Shown: positions 1 to 6,238 of the stretch, in pieces
How the letters are laid out: every line of letters starts with the position of its first letter
Numbering within the stretch: position 1 is the first letter of the stretch
Assembly (NCBI GenBank): GCA_005789055.1
Contig: SYAA01000161.1
Coordinates: 1 to 7,112 of the forward strand
Length of the DNA stretch: 7,112 bases
Direction of reading: 5' to 3'
From: Actinomycetota bacterium
Lineage (GTDB): Bacteria; Actinomycetota; Actinomycetes; Mycobacteriales; Mycobacteriaceae
The notes under the pieces: generated by a model
Told to the model about the DNA's origin: nothing
What the model saw: the letters and a program-made list of their open reading frames with translations, nothing else
Databases searched by the model: none
Translations under genes and position numbers: made by a program

Positions 1-1
1 C

Positions 2-1387
2 AAGACCCACGGCGCGGGCGGCGACGGGAACGTCGGCCCGGAGCCAGAAGCCGCTCCGATCGAGCTACAGGGCCTGGGCTGGCAGAGCGCCTTCGGCACC
101 GGCGTTGGTAAGGACGCCGTCACCAGCGGACTGGAGGTCATCTGGACCCCCACCCCGACCGAATGGGATAACAGCTACCTGGAAACCCTCTACGGCTACG
201 AATGGGAACTCACCGCCAGCCCGACCGGAGCCCATCAGTGGAAGCCCAAAGACGGCGCGGGCGCTGACGCCGTGCCCGAGGCGTTCGGCTCGGGCAGGAC
301 AAATCCGTCGATGCTGACCACGGATCTCTCGATGCGGGTGGACCCGATCTACGAGCCCATCACCCGGCGCTGGCTGGACCATCCCGAGGAGCTTGCCGAC
401 GCGTTCGCCCGGGCCTGGTTCAAGTTGGTCCACCGCGACATGGGGCCGGTCGCCCGCTATGTGGGGCCTCTGGTACCCAAGGAGGCACTGCTGTGGCAGG
501 ACAACATCCCCACCGGCAAGAGCAAGCTCAGCGCTAAGGACATCACGGCGCTGAAGGAGCAGATTCTTGCGTCGGGTCTGACTGTGCCGCAGTTGGTTTC
601 GACCGCATGGAAGGCGGCCGCGTCGTATCGCGACAGCGACAAACGCGGCGGCGCCAATGGTGGCCGCATCCGCCTACAGCCGCAAGCCGGTTGGGAATCG
701 AACGAGCCCGACGAGCTGGCCCAGGTGGTGCGCAAGCTGGAGGAAATCCAGAAGGCATCCGGTACCACGGTGTCGTTCGCCGATCTCGTGGTTCTCGGCG
801 GCGTCGCTGCGGTGGAGAAGGCCGCCAAGGACGGCGGGGTCGACATCACCGTGCCATTCACCCCGGGTCGCGGTGACGCCAGCCAGGAGATGACTGATGT
901 CGAGTCCTTCGCGTACCTGGAGCCGAAATCCGATGGTTTCCGCAACTTCGCCGGCAAGGGCAATCCCCTGCCGGCCGAGTACATGTTGATCGACCGGGCG
1001 AATCTTTTGACGCTGACGGTTCCGGAGATGAGCGTTCTGGTGGGCGGTCTTCGGGTGCTCGGCGCCAATTTCAAGGACTCTAAGCTCGGTGTTTTCACCG
1101 ACAAGCCGGGTCGGTTGACGAACGACTTCTTCGTGAACATTCTCGATATGGACACCGAGTGGTCGCCGTCATCGAAGGACGACGAGACCTACGTGGGCAA
1201 GGATCGGTCCACGGGTAAGCAGAAGTGGATCGGAAGCCGCGTCGATCTGATTTTCGGGTCGAACTCGCAACTGCGTGCGGTTGCCGAGGTTTACGCCGAG
1301 GACGACGCAAAGGAGAAGTTCGTCCGGGACTTCGCCGCGGCGTGGGCCAAGGTGATGGACCTCGACCGGTTCGACGTCAAGAAGTAA
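2..1387 (+). CDS. katG: Catalase-peroxidase KatG, C-terminal 461 residues (5' end outside window)
   Basis: Haem enzyme that breaks down hydrogen peroxide and also has peroxidase activity; in M. tuberculosis it activates isoniazid. The open frame runs in from the left edge, so the start and the distal haem pocket lie outside. The first residues, KTHGAG, follow the proximal-His motif directly. If the first Lys is aligned to Lys274 of M. tuberculosis KatG, then Ser315 (in DAVTSG), Trp321, Asp381 (in TTDLS) and the mobile Arg418 (in HRDMGP) all fall on the expected residues. The isoniazid-relevant Ser is therefore wild type. The second half is the haem-free C-terminal domain, with [28 protein letters not shown] and the ending LDRFDVKK. 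The frame is intact to a TAA. Relative to M. tuberculosis a loop near base 755 looks several residues shorter, from memory. A furA partner would lie upstream and cannot be checked. Confidence 0.97.
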   Translation, partial: KTHGAGGDGNVGPEPEAAPIELQGLGWQSAFGTGVGKDAVTSGLEVIWTPTPTEWDNSYLETLYGYEWELTASPTGAHQWKPKDGAGADAVPEAFGSGRTNPSMLTTDLSMRVDPIYEPITRRWLDHPEELADAFARAWFKLVHRDMGPVARYVGPLVPKEALLWQDNIPTGKSKLSAKDITALKEQILASGLTVPQLVSTAWKAAASYRDSDKRGGANGGRIRLQPQAGWESNEPDELAQVVRKLEEIQKASGTTVSFADLVVLGGVAAVEKAAKDGGVDITVPFTPGRGDASQEMTDVESFAYLEPKSDGFRNFAGKGNPLPAEYMLIDRANLLTLTVPEMSVLVGGLRVLGANFKDSKLGVFTDKPGRLTNDFFVNILDMDTEWSPSSKDDETYVGKDRSTGKQKWIGSRVDLIFGSNSQLRAVAEVYAEDDAKEKFVRDFAAAWAKVMDLDRFDVKK

Positions 1388-1409
1388 CGTCACGAAGTAA
1401 CTGCCAAAA

Positions 1410-1447
1410 GATGAGATGCCCCGCTGGTTCGAGCGGGGCATCTCGTC
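1410..1447. terminator. Bidirectional hairpin terminator between convergent genes
   Basis: A perfect 13-bp inverted repeat (arms 1413-1425 and 1432-1444, six-base loop GGTTCG) extends to 16 pairs if one G-T pair is allowed. It starts 25 bases after the katG stop and ends 10 bases before the stop of the minus-strand four-Cys gene, so it can serve both. There is no long T tract on either strand, which is common for mycobacterial terminators. Confidence 0.85.
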
Positions 1448-1456
1448 GTTGGCGAC

Positions 1457-1747
1457 CTACCCGCAGGTGTTGGCGCTGACCCAGCGGCCGTTGTAGCCCA
1501 CGCAGGCGTTCACGTTGGGCGCGATGTCTTGGGGAAGCGGCGCGTAAGCGTCGGGCCCCACCACATAGGGCGCCATCACGTCGGACAGGTTGGCGCACCC
1601 ACTCACCGAGACTCGCCGCCCGGCGCTGGCGCAGACATCGGCATGGGCCTCTCCGCTGCCGGAGATCGTGACGATCGCCACCGGCACCGTCGACAGACCC
1701 AGAACCGCCGCCGCAGCGGCAACCCAGGTGCGGGTGGACTGTCTCAT
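1457..1747 (-). CDS. Small secreted four-cysteine protein of unknown function
   Basis: 96 residues. I do not recognise a named family, though small proteins of this style occur in mycobacteria. Residues 1-36 form a signal peptide: MRQSTR basic start, an Ala/Val-rich core, then AHA before Asp37, a good signal peptidase I site. The mature part is about 60 residues with four cysteines (39, 51, 82, 95), enough for two disulfides. A Pro/Tyr-rich middle (YAPLPQD) separates two similar Cys-Gly or Gly-Cys ends, and the protein ends NGRWVSANTCG. The ATG start has a clear ribosome-binding site (GAGAGGAA) just upstream. It lies 83 bases downstream of the ccdA stop on the same strand, so it may be co-transcribed with the mpt53-ccdA pair. 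It also has a good -10 box of its own. Its role as a substrate of the neighbouring disulfide protein is inference. Confidence 0.85.
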   Translation of the reverse strand: MRQSTRTWVAAAAAVLGLSTVPVAIVTISGSGEAHADVCASAGRRVSVSGCANLSDVMAPYVVGPDAYAPLPQDIAPNVNACVGYNGRWVSANTCG

Positions 1748-1812
1748 CTCGTTCCTCTCGACCTCGTCGCGTTCCGCTCGTGCCCGATTAGTCTGACTCG
1801 ACGCGGAATTCG

Positions 1813-1818
1813 ACTATA
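1813..1818 (-). promoter_or_regulatory. Candidate -10 box for the four-Cys protein gene
   Basis: On the minus strand this reads TATAGT, one mismatch from the TATAAT consensus, in the only AT-rich patch between ccdA and the small gene. It predicts a start near base 1806 and a leader of about 59 bases. No convincing -35 box is seen 16-18 bases upstream, where the sequence lies inside the end of ccdA. Confidence 0.45.
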
Positions 1819-1830
1819 ACGGCGCTGCGC

Positions 1831-2676
1831 CTACCGGTGGACCCGTCGCCGCCGTGCCCATACCGCCGCGGCGGCCGCGATGAGCACACCCAGGGCCAGC
1901 AGCCACGGCCAGGCGCCGTGGGTGTAGACCCAGCCCGCCAGCGCACGCTGGATCCGCCCCGCCGCACTGACCACCGGATCCTCGGCACTGCCGTTCGCGG
2001 TGAACAGCCGAATCTCGTAGAAGCCGTAGTAGCCCACGTACAGGCCCACCACCACCAGAATCAGGCCGCTGATCCGGTTGATGTGCGGCAACACCGCGCG
2101 CATCCGGTCGACCATCGACGAACTGGCCAGCGCCACTGCTACCGCCAAGACACCGACCACGAGGGCGATTCCTGCCGCATAGGCGACATAGGCCAGCACA
2201 CCCTGGGCCGGCGATCCCCGCCGCAGGCTGCTCCCGGTGACCGCCAGGAAGGGCCCGATGGTGCACGACAGGGACGCGATCGCGTAGCCGACGCCATATC
2301 CGAACATTGATCCCAACCGGGCCGTGGGCGCCCACCTGCCACCCGCCAGGTTCGGGGCGCGAAGTTCCCGGCCCGACAGCAACCAGACACCGGCTACGAC
2401 CAACCCGACCCCGATGACAAGGGTGACGTAGGGCAGATAACGCTGCACCGTTGAGGCCACCGACACGGTCAGCAGACCGAACGACCCGAACACCGCCAGG
2501 AACCCCAGTGCCATGGCCGCGGTCGCGGCCAGCGCCCGTCCCACTGCGGCGAGCTGCCCGCCGCTGTGCGGATCGATCACCAGGGTTAGGTAGGCAGGCA
2601 GCATGGCGAACCCGCAGGGGTTGAACGCCGCGACCATGCCGGCCACGAAGGCCAGCGCGACGAGATTTTGTTCCAC
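1831..2676 (-). CDS. CcdA/DsbD-type membrane thiol-electron transporter (Rv2877c-like)
   Basis: 281-residue polytopic membrane protein of the CcdA family, which takes electrons from cytoplasmic thioredoxin and passes them to thiol proteins outside the membrane. The family's two functional cysteines are visible: Cys21 in NPCGFAMLP in the first membrane segment and Cys138 in SCTIGPF in the fourth. Hydrophobic segments lie at about 5-30, 48-74, 83-100, 124-148, 160-184 and 202-220. A seventh at about 255-273 is followed by a basic tail (RARRRR region), one more than the six of minimal CcdA. The start is GTG, placed immediately after the TAG stop of the mpt53-like gene, with no spacing and no visible ribosome-binding site, so translation probably depends on the upstream gene. 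M. tuberculosis has the same adjacent pair (Rv2878c-Rv2877c). A symbol is withheld because this gene is not the cytochrome c maturation ccdA for certain. Confidence 0.93.
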   Translation of the reverse strand: MEQNLVALAFVAGMVAAFNPCGFAMLPAYLTLVIDPHSGGQLAAVGRALAATAAMALGFLAVFGSFGLLTVSVASTVQRYLPYVTLVIGVGLVVAGVWLLSGRELRAPNLAGGRWAPTARLGSMFGYGVGYAIASLSCTIGPFLAVTGSSLRRGSPAQGVLAYVAYAAGIALVVGVLAVAVALASSSMVDRMRAVLPHINRISGLILVVVGLYVGYYGFYEIRLFTANGSAEDPVVSAAGRIQRALAGWVYTHGAWPWLLALGVLIAAAAAVWARRRRVHR

Positions 2677-2679
2677 CTA
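2674..2679 (-). other. Zero-gap in-frame stop/start junction between mpt53-like and ccdA-like genes
   Basis: The mRNA reads TAG then GTG with no base between. Both genes are therefore in the same frame, divided by a single amber codon. The preceding 18 bases (GTGCAAGCGCTCACGTAG) contain no purine-rich ribosome-binding site. Ribosomes could reinitiate at GTG; readthrough would give a thioredoxin-CcdA fusion. Confidence 0.8.
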
Positions 2680-3177
2680 CGTGAGCGCTTGCACCCGATT
2701 AGTGAGATCCTGCTGGGACATCGCCGAGACCGGGTTGTTCACAAAGGTCGACGATCCGTCGGAGTTGAGGAACACATAGGCGGGCTGCCAGGGCACGTTG
2801 AACATCGCCCAGATCGAGCCGTCGGCGTCATTGAGATTGGTGAAGTTCAAGTTGTACTTCGAGGCGAAGTTCGCCATGGCGGAGACATCTGCCCGGGTCG
2901 ACACCCCGACAAAGGTCACATTCGGATTGGCGGCCGCGACCGCGCTGACGCTGGGCGCTTCCTGATTGCAGAACGGGCACCACGGAGTCCAGAACCACAG
3001 CACCGCGGGCTTGCCCTGAAGGCTTGCGCCGTTGAACGGCGCCCCGCTCAGGGTGGTCCCGCTGAAGTTGAGATCAGCGGCGGCCGCGGGGGCCGGCTGC
3101 GCGATGCCGAAGGTCAACCCCGCCACCGCCGTTACCAGGGCCAATGACCTGATCAGGGCTGGGATAGGTGTCTTCAT
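2677..3177 (-). CDS. mpt53: Secreted thioredoxin-fold disulfide protein, MPT53 (DsbE-like)
   Basis: 166 residues, close to the 173 of M. tuberculosis MPT53 (Rv2878c). Residues 1-34 are a signal peptide ending PAPAAAA before Asp35. The thioredoxin fold follows, with the active site WTPWCPFC (Cys67 and Cys70), the same CPFC motif as MPT53. The cis-proline facing it is most likely Pro132, in NVPWQPAYVF. The M. tuberculosis protein acts outside the cell in forming or exchanging disulfides in exported proteins. The ATG start has a ribosome-binding site (GAGAGGA) six bases upstream. The next gene, ccdA-like, begins on the base after the stop, so the pair forms an operon in which the membrane protein probably sets the redox state of this one. 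No other cysteines are present, so the active-site pair is its only redox centre. Confidence 0.93.
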   Translation of the reverse strand: MKTPIPALIRSLALVTAVAGLTFGIAQPAPAAAADLNFSGTTLSGAPFNGASLQGKPAVLWFWTPWCPFCNQEAPSVSAVAAANPNVTFVGVSTRADVSAMANFASKYNLNFTNLNDADGSIWAMFNVPWQPAYVFLNSDGSSTFVNNPVSAMSQQDLTNRVQALT

Positions 3178-3327
3178 GCGAATCCTCTCGAGTGACGAGC
3201 GTGTAGTTCGAGGCTAGGGACACCCGGTGGTGGCCGCCAGGGATTTAGGCCCTCGGTCAGAAAAGCGTAAGACGGCGGTTCACCACCACATACCGTTGGC
3301 CCCGACATACCGAAAGGAGTGCAGGGC
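3178..3327. promoter_or_regulatory. Divergent intergenic region with candidate promoters
   Basis: This 150-bp region separates mpt53 (leftward) from the DUF1214 gene (rightward). For mpt53, the minus strand carries TAGCCT at 3216-3211, fitting TANNNT, which predicts a start near 3204 and a leader of about 27 bases. For the DUF1214 gene, TACCGT at 3291-3296 predicts a start near 3303 and a leader of about 25 bases. Neither has a good -35 box. A TGAACC hexamer on the minus strand (3282-3277) is noted, without a matching -10 element at the right distance. No clear operator palindrome is seen. Confidence 0.45.
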
Positions 3328-3330
3328 GTG
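3314..3330 (+). promoter_or_regulatory. Ribosome-binding site that decides the DUF1214 start
   Basis: AAGGAG at 3314-3319 lies eight bases before GTG at 3328. The in-frame GTG at 3319 overlaps this site itself and so is a poor start. Confidence 0.8.
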
Positions 3331-4416
3331 GCTGACGACGAACTCGCGCAGGCTTTCCATGGGTTGCTCGCCGAACTCGCGGCCATCGAAGCGAAATTCC
3401 TGGCGGCCGATCCGCCCCTGGAGGACGCTGATCTGCTGGACGGCTATCGACTGACGTTCAGCCTGCTGCGGGTGGCGGTCGATGCCTACGTGTGGGGCGA
3501 CAAGGACAATCCCCGCTTCGTCGACATCATCGGCCCGTACCAGAAGTGGGGTGGAGACAACTCCGACGCGTTCTATCAACTCGCGCCCATCGACCCCCAA
3601 CGCAGTTACCGGGTGAGCGGGAACCGCGGGGACTCGGTGTACCTGTCGATCACGGTCTACGGCGGTCCGGACGACGGCCACTACAGCAATCGGATCGTCG
3701 GCACCCTCAACGACCGCTCGCTGGCGTTCGACGCCGACGGTAACTTCGAGTTCGTCCTCGCTCCCGGGGCACTGGGTGGGCAGCCGGGCCTCACCCTCGA
3801 CACCGACGCCGTCGTTGCACTGACTCGGGACTACCTGAACAACCCCGATACCGACCGGCGAGCCCAGTGGCGCATTGAGGCGATCGACCCTCCGAGCCGC
3901 CGCCAGGACAGCCGGGAGGACCTCACCCGCAGGCTGCGGGCGGCCCGGACCTGGATCAACGAGCAGTGTTCCTTCATCCCGACCCGGATATCGCCACCGA
4001 ACGAGATCGCCGAGCCCTACCCGGTGCCCCAGCACGCCTACGGGTGGTCTGCCGCTGACGCCGCCTACGCGATGGGTGCCTATCAACTCGAGCATGGTCA
4101 GGCGCTGATCATCGACGGCACCTCGCCGGCATGCGCGTTCTGGAACCTGTGCCTGTGGAACCCGTTCTTGCACACCTACGACTACACCTACGAACGCGTC
4201 ACCGGTGAACGCGTCACCATCAACGGCGCACACATCGCCTACGAACCGGACGGATCGTGGCGGATCGTGGTCAGCGGCACCGATCCGGGCCATCCCAACT
4301 GGGTATCCACCGCAGGCCGGTCGAGCGGCCTGATCTGGTTGCGCTGGTTCCTGCCCGAGGAAACCCCGCAGCGGCCGGTCTGTCGGGTGGTCAAGGTTGC
4401 CGAGGTTCTCAGCTGA
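3328..4416 (+). CDS. DUF1214-domain protein, coupled to a sulfotransferase
   Basis: 362 residues from the GTG at 3328. The C-terminal part (about residues 255-345) fits DUF1214, with the family-like ending GHPNWVS...GLIWLRWFLPEE (His322, Trp325, Arg339, Trp340). The N-terminal part has a helical start followed by aromatic-rich, beta-like sequence (DAYVWGDKDNPRF, SVYLSITVYGG). The function of this family is not established. There is no signal peptide or membrane segment, so it is likely cytoplasmic. Five cysteines are scattered, two of them close together in ACAFWNLC. The stop codon overlaps the sulfotransferase start by one base (TGATG), so the two are translated from one message and probably act in one pathway. 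My recollection is that such pairs recur in mycobacteria, but I could not check this. A large antisense frame across this gene is judged a GC-rich shadow. Confidence 0.85.
   Translation: MADDELAQAFHGLLAELAAIEAKFLAADPPLEDADLLDGYRLTFSLLRVAVDAYVWGDKDNPRFVDIIGPYQKWGGDNSDAFYQLAPIDPQRSYRVSGNRGDSVYLSITVYGGPDDGHYSNRIVGTLNDRSLAFDADGNFEFVLAPGALGGQPGLTLDTDAVVALTRDYLNNPDTDRRAQWRIEAIDPPSRRQDSREDLTRRLRAARTWINEQCSFIPTRISPPNEIAEPYPVPQHAYGWSAADAAYAMGAYQLEHGQALIIDGTSPACAFWNLCLWNPFLHTYDYTYERVTGERVTINGAHIAYEPDGSWRIVVSGTDPGHPNWVSTAGRSSGLIWLRWFLPEETPQRPVCRVVKVAEVLS
4192..4218 (+). repeat. Two 12-bp direct repeats, in frame
   Basis: GAACGCGTCACC occurs at 4192-4203 and 4207-4218, a 15-base period. It encodes the duplicated peptide ERVTGERVT in the DUF1214 protein, just before the conserved C-terminal part. 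Confidence 0.8.
4251..4270 (+). repeat. Perfect tandem 10-bp duplication inside the DUF1214 gene
   Basis: CGGATCGTGG is present twice back to back. The 10-base unit is not a multiple of three, so loss or gain of one copy would shift the frame. Confidence 0.8.
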
Positions 4417-5693
4417 TGACCGCCCGACCGGAGGCGGTGGACCTCCCCGACCTGGCCCACCCGGTTTATCCGGAGGGAGCGCATCCGATCCGTGCCGCAC
4501 TCGCGGCCTACGGTGCCGGGCTGGAACTGACGCCTGCGGCGCTCATGTCGACCGCGTCGGAGCGCACCGGCCTGAGGCAGTGGGGTGAACCGGCATTCCG
4601 CGAGCGCCTGGAGGTGCTGTGCGCGGCACTGCGCGACGAGGCCGGCCTATCCCAGGCGGGGGTGGCGATCGCGTTCGAACAATTGGTCGGCAACCTTGTG
4701 AATCGACTCCGGTTGGAAGCACTGATCGCCGCGCATCCCGAGATCGAATCCATCGCAATCGAGCGGCCCATCATCATCTGCGGGCTGCCCCGCAGCGGCA
4801 CCACCCACCTGCACAATCTCATCGCCGCCGACCCCAACATCCGCTCGCTGCCGTACTGGGAAAGCCTCGAGCCATTTCCGGCGCCCGATGAGGCCGGCGA
4901 TCAGGGCCGAAGGCAGCGGTGCTCGGCAGGTCTGGAGCTACTTGATGCGACGATGCCGGAGTTCAAACGGATGCATGAGATGACCGTCGACCATGCGCAC
5001 GAGGAGATCCAGCTGCTGGCTAACGACATCTCCGGCATGCTCTTCGAGACCACCTACCAGGTGCCCAGCTTCGCCGCGCACTACAGGTCACACGATCAGC
5101 TGCCCTCGTACCGCTATCTCAAGCGCTCCCTACAGGCCCTGCAGTGGCTGCGTGGCGGTACCCGATGGGTGTTGAAGTCACCGCAACACCTCGAACAGTT
5201 CGAAGCCGTATCGGCTGCCTTTCCGGATGCGACTTTCGTGGTGACACATCGCGATCCGGTTGACGTGACCCGCTCACTGGTGACCATGGTGGCCTATGCC
5301 TCGCGGATGGCCAACGATCACCCGGACCCGCGCGCCATCGGCCGGTACTGGCTGCGCCGGGCGGAGGATCTGCTGAACGGATGTCTGCGCGACCGCGACG
5401 TGTTGCCCGGCGCGCAATCGATTGATGTTCGATTCGTCGATTTCATGGCAGACGAAGACGCCACACTCGGCGCGATCTACCGGGTGGCCGGTCAGCCGTA
5501 CACCGAGGACGTGCGGGCTGCGATGGCGGCATTCAGCGCCTCTCATCCGCGCGGGCGCCACGGCGGGATCAACTACGACCCCGCCGCGATTGGCATCGAC
5601 CCCGACGAGGTGGGACAGCGGTTGAACGACTACCGCAACCGATTTGTTGCCGCCGACCGGCCACAACAGCTCCCCTCCAGACCTGCCGGGTAA
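4416..5693 (+). CDS. PAPS-dependent sulfotransferase family protein (Sulfotransfer_3 type)
   Basis: 425 residues from the ATG at 4416, which overlaps the previous stop by one base. The frame is open upstream, but that part is out-of-frame DUF1214 coding sequence. The protein would transfer a sulfuryl group from PAPS to an unknown acceptor. The 5'-phosphosulfate loop is GLPRSGTT at residues 123-130, after a hydrophobic strand (IIIC). LKSPQH (Lys254, Ser255, His258) follows, then the 3'-phosphate site THRDPVDVTRS (Arg279, Ser287). This spacing and the LKSP and HRDP signatures fit bacterial proteins of the Rv3529c/Rv2267c style rather than Stf0. The N-terminal 120 residues are helical and likely form part of the acceptor pocket. 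No signal peptide or membrane segment is seen, so action is cytoplasmic. The substrate cannot be told from sequence. Lipids, steroids and glycolipids are all possible for this family. Confidence 0.92.
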   Translation: MTARPEAVDLPDLAHPVYPEGAHPIRAALAAYGAGLELTPAALMSTASERTGLRQWGEPAFRERLEVLCAALRDEAGLSQAGVAIAFEQLVGNLVNRLRLEALIAAHPEIESIAIERPIIICGLPRSGTTHLHNLIAADPNIRSLPYWESLEPFPAPDEAGDQGRRQRCSAGLELLDATMPEFKRMHEMTVDHAHEEIQLLANDISGMLFETTYQVPSFAAHYRSHDQLPSYRYLKRSLQALQWLRGGTRWVLKSPQHLEQFEAVSAAFPDATFVVTHRDPVDVTRSLVTMVAYASRMANDHPDPRAIGRYWLRRAEDLLNGCLRDRDVLPGAQSIDVRFVDFMADEDATLGAIYRVAGQPYTEDVRAAMAAFSASHPRGRHGGINYDPAAIGIDPDEVGQRLNDYRNRFVAADRPQQLPSRPAG

Positions 5694-5706
5694 TCTTTGC
5701 GTTATG
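5691..5706 (+). promoter_or_regulatory. Candidate leaderless promoter for the repeat-containing secreted protein
   Basis: TAATCT at 5691-5696 fits the mycobacterial -10 pattern TANNNT and ends seven bases before ATG at 5704, so transcription could begin on the A of the start codon. There is no ribosome-binding site before this ATG, which supports a leaderless message. The TAA stop of the sulfotransferase forms the first three bases of the box. No clear -35 box is seen. Confidence 0.55.
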
Positions 5707-6225
5707 GATCGGGTTCTCGCGCGCGCCGCGGTCGTGGTGGCACTCGGGTGCGGTCTCCACGGCCCCGGGATAGCCACCGCTGATCCGGCAGATCCAACCG
5801 TGCCCTCCCCCGTGCCCCCCGCTGTGTCCTCCCCCGAGTCCTCCCCTGGGACCTCCGCTGGGCTGTCCCCCGTGTCCTCCCCCGTGCACCTGATCCAGAA
5901 CGGGACCTTCACGGTTGGCACAGAGATCGCGCCCGGTGTGTACGCCTCGGCGGGCCCGGTGGAGGGAGAAACCTGTTACTGGAGGCGGATCGGCGCCGAT
6001 AACGTCACCCTGAACAATGCGCTGACATCACAACCCCAGTTGATCGCGATCGAGGCAACCGATGTCGCCTTCAAGACCCGGGGATGCCAACCGTGGCAGT
6101 TGACACAGGACGGTATTCCACCGGAGGAAATTCCGCCCTGGCTAGCGCAACTGCGATTGCGTCATGAACTCAACGTGCTCAACGGACTAGCGGGCGCGTC
6201 CGGACACGGTCAACTTCCGTTCTGA
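5704..6225 (+). CDS. Secreted protein with Ser/Pro tetrapeptide repeats and a two-Cys domain
   Basis: 173 residues from the ATG at 5704, chosen because it begins a proper signal peptide; the upstream TTG at 5644 would put 20 non-signal residues in front. Cleavage is expected after ATA at residue 26. Residues 34-61 are seven consecutive Ser/Pro-rich four-residue units, probably a flexible or wall-spanning linker. A compact domain follows from about residue 62. It has NGTFTVGTEIAPGVYAS, GETCYWRRI and KTRGCQPW, resembling a secreted actinobacterial domain of the type GTYxVGxDIxPGTY...CYW...GC. Its two cysteines could form a disulfide. No function is known to me. Cys16 lies in the signal core, but the context (ALGC) is a poor lipobox. 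modA starts 13 bases after the stop, so the two are probably co-transcribed. Confidence 0.85.
   Translation: MDRVLARAAVVVALGCGLHGPGIATADPADPTVPSPVPPAVSSPESSPGTSAGLSPVSSPVHLIQNGTFTVGTEIAPGVYASAGPVEGETCYWRRIGADNVTLNNALTSQPQLIAIEATDVAFKTRGCQPWQLTQDGIPPEEIPPWLAQLRLRHELNVLNGLAGASGHGQLPF
5803..5886 (+). repeat. Seven tandem degenerate 12-bp units
   Basis: 84 bases divide exactly into seven 12-base units in frame, encoding PSPV, PPAV, SSPE, SSPG, TSAG, LSPV and SSPV. The commonest pattern is TCCTCCCCC plus GTG, GAG or similar. The non-coding strand is G-rich with several runs of four or more. Confidence 0.85.
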
Positions 6226-6238
6226 AGAACCCATCCCG

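Noticed and set aside
457..1155. 232-codon open frame antisense to katG
   Set aside because: It lies wholly within a clearly identified katG and its translation shows no family signature.
3277..3282. TGAACC on the minus strand as a SigL-type -35 element for mpt53
   Set aside because: No CGTNTC-like -10 element follows at 16-17 bases, so the hexamer alone is not enough to call a promoter.
4204..4218. Small inverted repeat GGTGA-ACGCG-TCACC
   Set aside because: It is only five pairs, inside a coding region, and is a by-product of the 12-bp direct repeat.
4257..4415. N-terminal extension of the sulfotransferase frame
   Set aside because: The stretch is DUF1214 coding sequence read in another frame; the ATG at 4416 has the usual TGATG overlap.
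3280..4500. 406-codon open frame antisense to the DUF1214 gene
   Set aside because: It mirrors the codon structure of a well-supported gene in GC-rich DNA, is rich in Arg, Gly and Pro with no recognisable motif, and has no credible ribosome-binding site.
5644..5703. Upstream TTG start for the repeat-containing secreted protein
   Set aside because: It would overlap the sulfotransferase and place 20 hydrophilic residues before an otherwise good signal peptide.
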